Source of the DNA: Nipponacmea schrenckii
Taxonomy: Eukaryota; Mollusca; Gastropoda; Lottiidae
Length of the DNA stretch: 64,000 bases
Direction of reading: 5' to 3'
NCBI GenBank assembly: GCA_030562195.1
Contig: JAUJPP010000003.1
Span: 20,119,398-20,183,397 of the forward strand
Shown: positions 15,101-25,119 of the stretch, one piece after another
Layout of the letters: each line of letters begins with the position of its first letter
How positions within the stretch are numbered: the first letter of the stretch is position 1
Made by a program: the position numbers and the translations under genes
Notes under the pieces: model-generated
Seen by the model: the letters and a program-made list of their open reading frames with translations, nothing else
What the model was told of the DNA's origin: nothing
Database searches by the model: none

Positions 15101-17332
15101 TTAAAAAAAAATTAATTTTAGTTTTCTAAAGAAATATATGTACCTCAATTGCCTTTTTCAAACCATTACCAAAACTTGTAGCGCCTCCAGATTTTTTTGG
15201 TAAACTTCTCTTGATCCGTTCTCTGTCTTCAGCAGATGATATTGTAGTCATGGGATGTACTATTTTGGCTTTATGGTTAAAGGACACGATTCCAACTTCT
15301 GTATCTTCACTTATACCATTATGAATGTAGTCTGCTGTAGCTTGGCGTAATCGGTTGGACGCGTCATCATTCTAAAAGATTCCAAACTGGAGTAAATCAT
15401 CCACCTATTTATCCACAAGAATATAACCCCTGCAAAGCCAATAGTCTCGTCATTTCGTACACGAGGTCTAATAACTTATAAATTATTTGTTTTAAAGAAC
15501 CCCATTTTCTACCAATCAAAGTAAATCAAGATAATTGCTGATTCCATAGTTATTTCGTGTCATGGATAAATTATTCCGATCGTGAAATACATTACAAGAA
15601 ATGCAAACATTTCCTGATGGTTGGCCTAGTTCAACTGATGTTAGGAAGTACGCATATAGGGGACTTGATTGGATAAAGTAGATTACTGTATCATGTGGAC
15701 ATTATCCCTAATTAAACAGCCTAGAGAACACTTACCATCATACTACCAGAAGTATCTAATGCTAGAACAACTCTCCTGGTTTTAGCCGCTTTCACTACTT
15801 TAAATGTAGGAGTGGTATCACTTATATCTCTAGGTGGATTGTTATTATTTTTAAAATCTGGACTACCCTGAATAACAGACCACGTGCTTCTCTGACCACA
15901 TAATCTATTATGTTTATTCGGTGCTTCATAATTGTGAACTCTCTTTGAGTCGGACTCATCGTCGTTGCAAAAGTATTTTATCTGAAAATTTATATATGGC
16001 GAGAATTCAATGACATGGATTGCTTGACACAGTTTTTGTTGTCAGAATGGTTTCAATTTTCATTATCGCAATTTCTCTTTCTTTATTAGGCTACATTGTA
16101 TAATGGCAATGAAACACCGAAAAGCACAATATGTTTGTATGACTTAATTATGGTAGTAGTCGTAGTTAACTCTAAAAGTTTATACTTACACTTGGTACAT
16201 AAACTCTGTGCATGATTGAAGCTGATACTAATGTGCTTAAATGTCCTCGATTGTATGGTAAATACCTACAATCGTCAGGGAATCGTCCGGTGGCTGGGTC
16301 TAAATCTCTACAAAAGTTCAATTGACCATTCTCTATTCGATAGTTGATACCTCTCATATTACTATTACATGCTACACCCACTACTCTTCCGGTCTTTGGG
16401 GAATCGTAAAACTGCTGTTCGCCATCTTTAGCATATTCATCATAGACACCCCATCTAAAATGTGCCCATTCATGAACTAAAAGTCTACCTGAAATTAGGC
16501 AAAGGATTTGAGAAGTTGTAAGTTCGTAATTATCCAATGTTTCAATATTGGTACGAGTTTATTTCTATTCGCAGACAGAGTATCTAATCTGAAAACCAAA
16601 GTTGAAATATGAAGATTGTAAAAGTACATACCTCTCGGCCCAAGTGTATCAATTTCATAAACCTTCGATCTATTTGTGTTAAAAAGTTCCGGGGTAAAGT
16701 GAATTCTAATTCCTGGAGATCCACAACCACTATAACTTCTGGTTTGTCGAGTGTGTCCACTAGTTAAAAATGTACCAGTAGTGAATTCTATGTCAGCATT
16801 ATCGTACACTTCCGAAGCTGTGCTTGAAACCAGAGACCAAGATGCTGGAACAAGGATGGTGACTTCCTTGAAATATGCCCTTTTATTCGTGGCTTCATAT
16901 AAATAACTGGAACCTTCTTTAAACATGTCCTGGAAATTGTATCTCAAATATTTAATGGTGGATAATTACAGGTCTCTAAGCTGCGGATGTGTCATTTTAA
17001 TTTTAAGATCTTTTTGAAAGTCGAATCAATTACTCATGCTTTAATAATTCTGTTCTCAATTTGTCCAGGGTTTTTTTTCGTTTAAAAGGTCCGTGATACG
17101 CTTGGACTCCAAAAGGACAATATTTAATGCCCCAAATATTTCAATTATTTGTACTTACTTTAATGTTATCGATGAGATTTTTGTCTTCCGGAACACTAGG
17201 ATGTATGCCGACTAAGATATTTGTATATCCATTATTTTGGAGCACAATATTGGTAGGTCGAGTTATGCCATTAATGCGTGCTGTGTGTATCAAAATCCAA
17301 AGGAAATACGAGAAAGTTTTAATATTTTCCAT
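1363..17332 (-). CDS. CLCA: CLCA-family protein (calcium-activated chloride channel regulator), copy A, 12 exons
   Basis: CLCA proteins are secreted or membrane-anchored, self-cleaving metalloproteases that modulate calcium-activated chloride channels. Exons: 17332-17159, 16929-16632, 16488-16190, 15981-15736, 15371-15144, 15040-14854, 14764-14655, 14294-14067, 13837-13567, 3078-2902, 2529-2284, 1832-1363. They total 2934 nt in one frame (977 aa), and all junctions are GT..AG. Visible in order: a signal peptide; the CLCA N-domain start (NGYTNILVGIHPSVPE); the zinc-protease motif HEWAHFRWGVYDEY at residues 163-176; a VWA domain whose MIDAS motif DTSGS begins at residue 333; C-terminal beta domains; one transmembrane helix (about 935-959); and a short basic tail. 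The length is normal for the family. Intron 9 (3079-13566) is inflated by transposons. The gene follows paralogue B head to tail. The family call is firm; chloride-channel regulation is inferred from family knowledge. Confidence 0.93.
3451..5280 (+). repeat. Left arm of giant fold-back element (about 165-bp subrepeats)
   Basis: Starts with a TTTTTATACGCCC terminus and a CCGTCCGTCGG microsatellite-like tract. About seven good and three decayed tandem copies of a roughly 160-168-bp unit follow; each contains GAAACTTGGTATACATGTAT and ATCTCGGTCAAGTTCGAAAA. It ends at a CTTGCCTGGCAAGCTATCTT border. The whole arm is repeated in inverse orientation at 10724-12630. It lies in intron 9 of CLCA gene A. 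Similar 'RPSVRPSVR'-coding repeats are, from memory, common in mollusc genomes. Confidence 0.9.
5336..5773 (+). pseudogene. LINE ORF1-like protein (145 aa), partial
   Basis: Serine-rich N-terminus followed by a basic stretch (KLNKKRSVKKLI) and a short globular-looking part. The frame then stops. Sequence with the same base composition continues in shifted frames to about 6590, encoding a glutamate/lysine/glutamine-rich coiled coil, so ORF1 is broken by frameshifts. ORF1 proteins of LINEs bind their own RNA; here that role is inferred only from position upstream of the RT. Confidence 0.55.
6560..7956 (+). pseudogene. LINE ORF2 fragment: reverse transcriptase domain
   Basis: Reverse transcriptase motifs are clear in order: NNYRGIALSSCLSKAF (RT2), QFGFRKNHRT (RT2a/3), FFVDLSKAFDNVW (first catalytic Asp), TGVKQGCVLSP, and FADDLVLLS with the catalytic DD at about 7882-7887. 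The frame begins after the endonuclease region, which is missing. It ends at a TGA inside the expected FC-x-DW motif; the same frame continues past that stop with NINLKKSKIMIFN to about 8033. The copy is therefore dead, carrying at least one stop and one insertion. Confidence 0.9.
8040..9257. mobile_element. Short ATACGCCC-family element inserted in the LINE RT gene
   Basis: Begins close to AAATACGCCCAAATGG and ends close to TTTTGGGCGTATAAAAAT. A CA/CAGA microsatellite sits just inside the right end, as the GGAC tract does in the large fold-back arms. ATCTCGACCAAAAATTG near 8970 resembles the arm subrepeat. The hexamer GCATTG is present at 8034-8039 and 9258-9263, a candidate target-site duplication. 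Removing one copy plus the insert rejoins the LINE frame into YLGILITNNSSF, as expected of LINE ORF2. Exact ends are uncertain. Confidence 0.6.
9108..9172. repeat. (CA)n/(CAGA)n microsatellite
   Basis: An almost pure CA run passes into CAGA repeats next to the right end of the inserted ATACGCCC-family element. Confidence 0.9.
9264..10278 (+). pseudogene. LINE ORF2 C-terminal part with zinc-knuckle-like motif
   Basis: Continues the interrupted RT protein: YLGILITNNSSFKGAM, then ELGKKARRAWFSIRQK and a long helical region. Near the end comes a CxxC-H-C cluster (CQQCNLSQVEDEHHFLLVC), typical of the C-terminus of many LINE ORF2 proteins. The stop codon at 10276-10278 is the natural end. The 957 nt from the first ATG at 9322 stay open, so this part has decayed less than ORF1. 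Confidence 0.8.
10724..12630 (-). repeat. Right arm of giant fold-back element
   Basis: Inverse copy of 3451-5280. It starts AAGATAGCTTGCCAGGCAAG, the mirror of the left arm's inner border, and carries the same roughly 165-bp subrepeats reversed. It ends with GGACGGACGG, ACAGGGGCGACGGCAATATA and GGGCGTATAAAAA. The arms are about 1.8-1.9 kb each around a 5.4 kb centre. Confidence 0.9.
12631..13399 (-). repeat. Additional partial fold-back copy with second terminus
   Basis: A further run of about four subrepeats in the same orientation as the right arm. It closes with an expanded GGAC tract, ACAGGGGCGAC and GGGCGTATAAAAA at 13399. The outermost termini (3451 and 13399) are near-perfect inverted repeats. 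ATGC occurs at 3447-3450 and 13399-13402 as a possible 4-bp target duplication. This is either a tandem extension or a second element inserted next to the first. Confidence 0.75.
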
Positions 17333-17968
17333 TTTATTGTCGAATATGATATCAATATGGAGTCATATTCGAAGATAACTGGCTATTTTGATAGATATCA
17401 TACAAAAGTTAATTCGATCATTTCATGAATACGTTATCTAAGCTATAGTATTTGGTTGCTAATGTCATTTAATTGATTAACAAGAATAGGGTCATATAAT
17501 TTGACAATTTATCTCTCATTTGTAGATAAAAAACAAACAGCAGGATTTAATCATTTGATTATTTATTTTTCTTGTCTACACAACAAATAATTACCTTTGA
17601 TATATTATTCATGTCCATTGTTAAATATTTGGCATGGTTGGATTTAAAACTATTTACAACAAATTGTACAACCGTGCATGAAATGTCCATTAAATAGTTT
17701 GATTTGTAATGTCATATATCGACTGATAAGTAAGAAATTGAATATAATGAATAACGTTTAAAAGCTTCCTCATATTTGTATTCATACGTTCTTACACACA
17801 TCCAGAAATATTGGGATTGCGAGTTTCACAATGTCACTGTTTAACAGACAAAAGAATTAAAAGCATTGTTGAAATCCATAAAGTTACATTAATTTGACAA
17901 ACGTTAATCATGCTATGTGTTATTGGTATAGAGTTATATTGATTTGAGACTTTTAATACTTTCTTGAG

Positions 17969-20900
17969 TCAAACGACACCCTTTTCTTTAAAGACATTAG
18001 TAAATTTTCCAGAGCGACGTAATCTGATAAATCTACAACCGAATGCAATAAACGCAATTACACATGCTAAAGCCAGCGTCCCTCCAATAATTAGCAAAGC
18101 CACAAATGTATCGCGGTTGTATTTAGTTTGAGTTACTCTAATTCTGTCTGGTTGTTGGTTTCTATGTACATTATCAAATCCCGTAGTAACAAAGTTGGAT
18201 TTCTCAGCCGTATTGCCTACAGCATCCGTAGCTTTCACCGAGAATACAAATGGCTTGCTGTTCGTTACATTTGGAAACCCAATAACGAAAGTCTCAGTTT
18301 TGCCAGATTCCTGTGGAGCCAGTAGGTTACCATCCAAAAGCTCCTCTTGTAAGATGTACCTCACGCTTTGGTGGTCATGCATCATATCTTTAATGGTGCT
18401 GGATAGCAAGATATCATATCTGGTGGCTTTAAATAATAATAAAAAAAATGAATATGTGAATATATATGCAATCTATGTAAAACAGAAAACTTTAAAAACT
18501 CGCGACACTGGTTAACAAAAACTTTCTTATTTAATTTTGACTCCGATCTTGAACCAACATATATAATCCTGGTGCTACTGGTGTCTACATCATGTCAGTG
18601 TACATGTTTGTCAATGAGAACAGAATTTAAATTTGATCCCTATGTAATGGCTTATTCCTGTTTGTAGTCAGTCTATCCCCTATTCCCGTCACTGTATTTG
18701 TCCTCAGTAAAGTAGATAATAGATTACCCGTTTTGAAATCTAAATCATCACCAGGAGCTGTCCATTGTAGAACCACAGTTTTATCTTGGCCTGACGTCTT
18801 CATAACTGTTAAATCGGTGATCCTAACAGGAGGTATTAGATCGCCTAAAAAATCATCTGATCCGGGAGATGGTGCCGATTGTGTACCGGTAATCTGTTCA
18901 GTTGGCTTGTACAGAAAGGATCCAGCCATTGTAGATCTGTTTATAGCAGTATTGATCCAAACAGCATCTTCATATTTGAAATGAGAAAATGTTGAAGATG
19001 CTAGAAGAGAAGCTGCGAATGAGTATGAACCCTTCTTTTAGGAAATATTTTGAGCACCATTTGTAGATTGTCCAGAAAAGAAAAATATTGAGTATATTAA
19101 GTAAAGTATATGAAGAGATAACACTTATTATGGATATAGACTTCTATTATTTTTTTTAAAACACAACGTTTTATTACACATACAGGTAACGCTCTCAAGT
19201 GATAATAATTGAAAGTCTAGTTTGAAGTATGATTATAGTAAGAAAAAAAATGTAGACGAACATATTTTGTTTGATAAGTTTGCCGCAGTAAGGGAAGTTA
19301 TGAAACATTATTTCTCCCAGAATAAATATAGATAGTGGTGATTTATTACACCCATGTTCCTTTACATTTAAATGACCAATTATTCACCTGTATTTAGTTC
19401 TTCTCTGTGTTCACTGTCTGGTACGTTGGTGACTTCTATTTTAACTTTATATCTACCATATCCACTGAACTGTGCAAAATATCTACTATAGACACCATCA
19501 TCTTTTGTGATATCAGCACCTTAGAGAAGAAATACACAACAAACTTCAATTTTTTTCGTGACATCATACACTATTTGTTTAATAGATGATATAAAGTTAT
19601 AGTCTAGTGTAGGATTAGAAATCCAATGATTATTGAGGATTCCTCGACGTATAAAGTTCTAGATGTACATTTCTATCTCCAGTTGTATCTTCTTCTACGA
19701 ATCTAGAAATTAAATGGGAATTTCGAACGGCGCAATGAAATACATATTTGTTTACCTGCCCCATTGTCCAATAATCTCAACACGATAGATTCATCGTTTG
19801 GTCTTTCTACAATTGCTGTTACATCCAATTTTAAAACTGGATGAGATCCTTTATTAACTTCTGTCCAAATCATTACTTTTTCAAATGCTTTCACTGATGT
19901 AGAAGACAGTCCAGCATCAATAAAGATGGGATGCCGTTGATCATCAAGTGGTTTACTGGTGATAGAGACCGTTATTTTCTGTGGTCCACCGTCAGTGTTT
20001 ATGACTCTGTATTTCCACATTCCAGTCTAAAATTACGATAATTATGTTTTTTAAGTGAACAATTCTAAAGTGTATGTAAGTTAGTGTTTGTGCTGATTCA
20101 TATTCATGTAGATATATTCGGTTGATATTTGATTAGGTAGACATATCAATCTGTCAATCCCGAATCAGTCAACCGTTAACAACAGTCAAATCTCACCCCA
20201 ACCTCAATGGAAACAGAAGCAGCTAAACACCGCTTTAAGTCAGCACATTCCACCTGAAGCAGCGTAGTCGGAATTGAATCAGTCAACCGTAACCAACAGT
20301 CAAATCTCACCCCAACCTCAATGATAACAGAAGCAGTTAAACGCTACTTTAAGCTAGCACATTCCACCTGAAGCAGCGTAGACGGAAGTAAAGCTACCGG
20401 ATATCATCTACAGCAGCTAAACGTCATCCAAAACCACGATACATGTATAAGGATCTGAAGCAAGGTATGACATATGGGAAGGTATTGACCTAGTTACATG
20501 ACTGGTAGAGAAGATAATGAAAAGACCAACCTCTGCTGTTCCTGGTACATCCATTCGAATAATTTTTAACGACTGGTCATGATTGTATCCACTGCTGTTT
20601 CTGTGGTAAATATCATTTTTCGGTGATGTGATAGTTATCAATGGCTCAGTCTCAATGTACATAATGTTAAAACTTAAATTTAAACCAACATCTTCATCTA
20701 CATACACTTCACCACACAGTTCTTGCCACTGTTTGACTACTGAAGATTTACTTACCAGCTTAAAAGAATAATTATTAATCTATATGTAAATACGTATACT
20801 TGTGAACATCAGGACTATGTGTTTTTCGAACCACAATAGTTTTATGATTGCTTATCCGTATCTTAGCACGAAGAAAATTCTTGCTGTACTTAAAGAGTCA

Positions 20901-23900
20901 TCATGGAGTGTTGACTGTAAAATTAAATTAAATCAGAATAGTATATATAAAAAGGTTATTACCAAAATGGAGTCTTGATTATCATACGGGGTGTGGCGAT
21001 TGACTATATCAGAAACAGCATCATGTATTGTAGTAGAATTCATCACATCGGTGCCGTGATAATACCGCCCGCCTTGAACACACACAACAGATTTTGTATA
21101 TGGATTGATGTATATTTGAACTATTCAAATTCTAATACTACGGTTATGGAACCTGTTATTCCAAAAATCTCTAACAAATGTGGTGGACAATAAAGAGTCA
21201 ACAATATCAGAGGACAATTCGATTAAACCTATCAAAAGCAGGATTGACATGATAATCTTTCAGAATGGTAGTGCTAGTGGAAGTCTGACAAGTAGTCCTC
21301 CACACCTTACCTGATTTAAACGCAGCCAACTCAATAGCATCTTCAAAATTACTTCCATTAAGATGTATGACATGGAGCTTGATACCATCAGGTTGTAGTA
21401 TATTTAATATTGCTGCATTATTCTCAGATGATCTTTTTGGCCGACTACCACTCGTAAACAATAGTATCTCTTTACTGGCTGTTTCCTCAGTTGCTGTCAA
21501 CAGAATCTGAAAAATGTGTTGATTTAATTCTGTGTTATTTCATTGGAATCTTATGTCGTAAGTCGATCTGTAAGCGCAATGGCATAGCTATACTTCATAA
21601 AGTGAATATAATTGATGTACGTTGATGTGGACGTGAATATAGGAGTCTTTTCCTGTGTTGTTAGACGATAATTGATGTACTGTGTGATTTAATCGTTGAA
21701 CTACTTACTGATTTGCACAGTGCTATTATATCAGTGAGGTTTCTGGATCCAAATGATATACTTGGTAATATTTGTTTCAGCCTATTTCTATCAGCCTGTG
21801 TCTGTACGGCGTGTAAAGGGTGGTGGATTTTAACCGTGTCGTTATGAAATGATGTTATACTAATCTGTGTATATGGCAGTTCATTTTCAATGTAATTTGC
21901 TGCAGCTTGTCTTAAATGATGACTAAAAATTTCTTCCTATAGAAGGGAGATAAAAAAGTAAAAAAATAATGTAATAGTGGGCCTAAATGATGAGGTATAC
22001 TGCCGTATTGCAAAAAAAGGGCTCAATTCGCAATCGTCTAAACTCATTTGCCATAATTATCATTTTGACTCGACAATGAAGTTAAATAAAGACAGATTGA
22101 CTAAACAGTTTAATTTTGGAATTTTTTACTGTATGTTTATCTAGACTCGTCAAGGAATTAGTCACAACTTTGATTGTACATCAGCTTATTTCGTCCATTA
22201 TTAACATCTTAATCGGAATTGTGATGGTTATGTAATGGAAAAGTGTTTCCGGCAAGCAGATAATCATATTAAACATTAAATATATCGATCTACTACTTCA
22301 TTACATACATCTACTACGTTTCAAAACACAAATCGATAACGTTATTCAAGTAACATGATTACTCTTTAGTGCTTTAATCACCCCCTTGTTATCTAATTCC
22401 CCTTCTCTTTTGTTTTTTATTACGCTTTTCAATCGTTGCTTGGTTATTGTTCTACCCCCCCCCCCCCTATCTCCCTTTGATCTTTTGAATGGCCTCTAAG
22501 ATTTTCCAATTGTCATTGTTTTTTGTTGTTCATCATGTTATTCGATAATGTTACCGAAATGTATTTCGAGACGTAATGTTTAATAAAGTAATAAATAGTT
22601 AATCCATATATCTTAGTGCTTAATGTAAATTTCCTACTTCTATATATCTCATAAACAATAGATAATTCTAATCAAGAGAGAAGATTTTGTAGTATAAGGA
22701 CCATCAAATCAAATAGACAGTAATATATATATATTTGAATAACTTACGTCATCATCAGCAGCAGCGTCAAATGCTAGAACAACTCTCCTGGTTTTTGCCG
22801 CTTTCACTACTTTAAATATAGGAGTTGTATCACTTATATCTCTAGGTGGATTGTTATTATTTTGAAAATCTGGACTGCCCTGAATAACTGACCATGTGCT
22901 TCTCTGACCACATAATCTATTATGTTTATTTGGTGCTTCGTAATTGTGGATTTTCGCCGTATCAGAATCGTCATCGTTGCAAAAATACTCGACCTTTATA
23001 AGATAAAAGAAAGAAGAAAGAACACGAATTGAATTTATATTTATGTACAGATCATTTTCCAAAAACTGATGACAAATTGAGGAGGGTATAAGCTGATTCG
23101 GTCAATCCATGGAACTGCCGATAATTATATATAATTTTTGCATATTCCATAAAGTACGAAATGTAAAATGAGTTATGGCTGATATCTTTTCCTAAATTGG
23201 GTTAAAACTCCCTAATATGCCTCTTAAAAAGGGCCTAGAACACCTGCCACATACTTAGAAATAATAAGAAACCCCCCTTTGAGATCTAATCAAATGTGAC
23301 GAATTTTGGTTTGTTTTGAACACGATGCTTACCCCAGTGCGTGGTGCACTCATAATTGACGCCTTCGCTCTACTTTGTCTGGGGTACGGATAAAAATGGC
23401 ATTTATCTGGTAATGGTTTTTTTTTATCTGTTGAATCGACTCTACAATAAAATGGCTGTACATCATCTTTATTTACAAAATAAAAATTCATTCCTCTTTG
23501 GTTTATATTACAACGAACACCTTCTATTTTGCCTGTTGTTGGTGATAAATAAAACTCTTTTTCACCCGGCAGAGCATACTCTTCAAATACACCCCATCGA
23601 AATCTGGCCCACTGATGTACGAGGAACAAGCCTGGAATAAAAAATATATTTCTATTTTCGTTACTTTTTGCTGGCAGTTACGTGTCCGAAGTATCTACTG
23701 TCCCTGGCTTGAATGTTCATTAGCTTGCATTTAGCATGTTAGGTATTCAACCTACAGATTTATGAATACAAATGTACTATGGAGTAATAAATGTGGATAC
23801 CGTTCAGATTGAATTCAGCATGTATTGTTATCATTGATATATCACTGCTGCATATCAATAGACATGGTTAGATTTTGGTGTTTAAAGGGTGTATATAGTT

Positions 23901-24583
23901 ATTGGGGAACGTTAATACTTTCCTCTTGGTCCTAATGTATCAATATTATTGGTCAAATATTTAGTAAGATCAAAAACATCAGGAGTCAGGTTAATTCTGA
24001 TACCAGGACTTCCACATCCACTGTAGCTTCTTTTCTCTGGTGGACGACCTAGCTCCGAAGACGTAAATACAATGTCGGCATTATTATACATCTCAGAACC
24101 TGCTGGGGAGGCGGTGCCATCGGACCATGTTGCAGGAATCAGGACAGTAACTTCCTCGAAGTATACTCTTTTATAGGTTGCCTCATAGACATTAGCCGAG
24201 GCTTCTGTAAATACATTCTGGAAAAAAGAGATTGTATGTTATGAAAGTCAATAGTATTGTCTATATGTAAAATAAATTTGAAAGAAAGTGGCAATTAAGA
24301 GCTAATAAACCGAAATACCCATGTTTTATGCATTGGCCTATAATGACGAAATCATTACATTAATTGTAAATACAGAAAAGACACTGCTTGTTATACCAAG
24401 GAAATGTAACAAACTTACCTTAATACTATTAATGAGGGTCGCATTCTCTGGAACGCTTGGGTGTATTGCAACAAGAATGTTTTTATATCCATTATTTTCC
24501 AGTACAATATTGGTAGGTCGTGTTATTCCAGAAACTCCAATTGTCAAAACTAACAGACCTACTACAGCCTTCATGGAAGCCAT
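17969..24583 (-). CDS. CLCA: CLCA-family paralogue B, 12 exons, protease and MIDAS motifs lost
   Basis: Exons: 24583-24419, 24217-23923, 23631-23333, 22993-22748, 21936-21709, 21506-21311, 21072-20963, 20758-20531, 20026-19756, 19519-19388, 19000-18728 (or from 19012), 18426-17969. They total 2901 nt (966 aa) in one frame. Six exons match gene A in length (299, 246, 228, 110, 228, 271 nt). It keeps a signal peptide, the CLCA N-domain and a C-terminal membrane helix. The zinc motif is HQWAR at residues 159-163 instead of HEWAH, and the MIDAS is DAAAD at 329-333 instead of DTSGS. The donor after exon 2 reads GAAAGT at 23922-23917, one base from GTAAGT. The frame needs that site; the nearest GT shifts frame to an early stop. 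It is either a non-catalytic paralogue using a GA-AG intron or a recently broken gene. Confidence 0.88.
20161..20390. repeat. Two direct copies of a roughly 115-bp sequence
   Basis: Copies at about 20161-20273 and 20274-20390 share CAGTCAAATCTCACCCCAAC and AGCACATTCCACCTGAAGCA. They lie in intron 8 of CLCA paralogue B and contain no exon. Confidence 0.85.
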
Positions 24584-25113
24584 CTTGTATTATGATTTAT
24601 ATTTGTTTATGTTTTAATGGACAGGTAAAAAGTACGGTAATGGTTGCCATCACACAGAAGAATTTCCACTGATAACATGCCCTGTCTGTTCGTTATCGTG
24701 TCATAAACAACACGATTTCCTTATGAACCCAGTAAACCTTGATCACTTCTAACTAGTACTAAGCTACGAAGCCTATGTCGAAGTCAGTATTAATCATTTA
24801 AGGTACTAGAAATTATACAGAAATCGCAGAAAATTCTGTCCGCTTAGTGTCATTGATATCATTTATCATATGTTGTCAATCACTTTTAAAACCGTTTATT
24901 GTCTACAAACTCTTTCAACTCATTAAATGAAACAATGCAAGGCACCATCACCAAATTTCAAATACAAATCTCGTCGGACAGTTTTTTGCACGTTTTTGTA
25001 GTTGGGATTCAATACTAACCATTCAGTAATTCCCCTGATTATTGTCAGACCCCGTTGGCATGAAGGCACCGCGTGTTTTTACAAATGAACATGAAATAGG
25101 TTCCCCAATAGAT
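24584..25113. other. Intergenic gap between CLCA gene B start and xylanase 3' end
   Basis: About 530 bp. It must hold the promoter and 5' UTR of CLCA gene B and the 3' UTR of the xylanase. No clear TATA box or repeat stands out. Confidence 0.5.
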
Positions 25114-25119
25114 TTTATT
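25114..25119 (-). terminator. Candidate poly(A) signal AATAAA overlapping the xylanase stop
   Basis: The minus strand reads CATAAATAAAATC: the AAA-TAA end of the coding sequence itself forms an AATAAA. A signal further downstream could be the one used. Confidence 0.3.

Noticed and set aside
22452..22468. Poly-C runs here and near 28451, poly-G near 30189 as G-quadruplex regulators
   Set aside because: Single homopolymers without the four-tract pattern; likely slippage or assembly-prone runs.
17969..24583. Calling CLCA paralogue B a plain pseudogene
   Set aside because: The reading frame is open through all 12 exons and exon lengths are conserved; only the GA donor argues for inactivation, and that may be an allele, a base error or a rare splice type.
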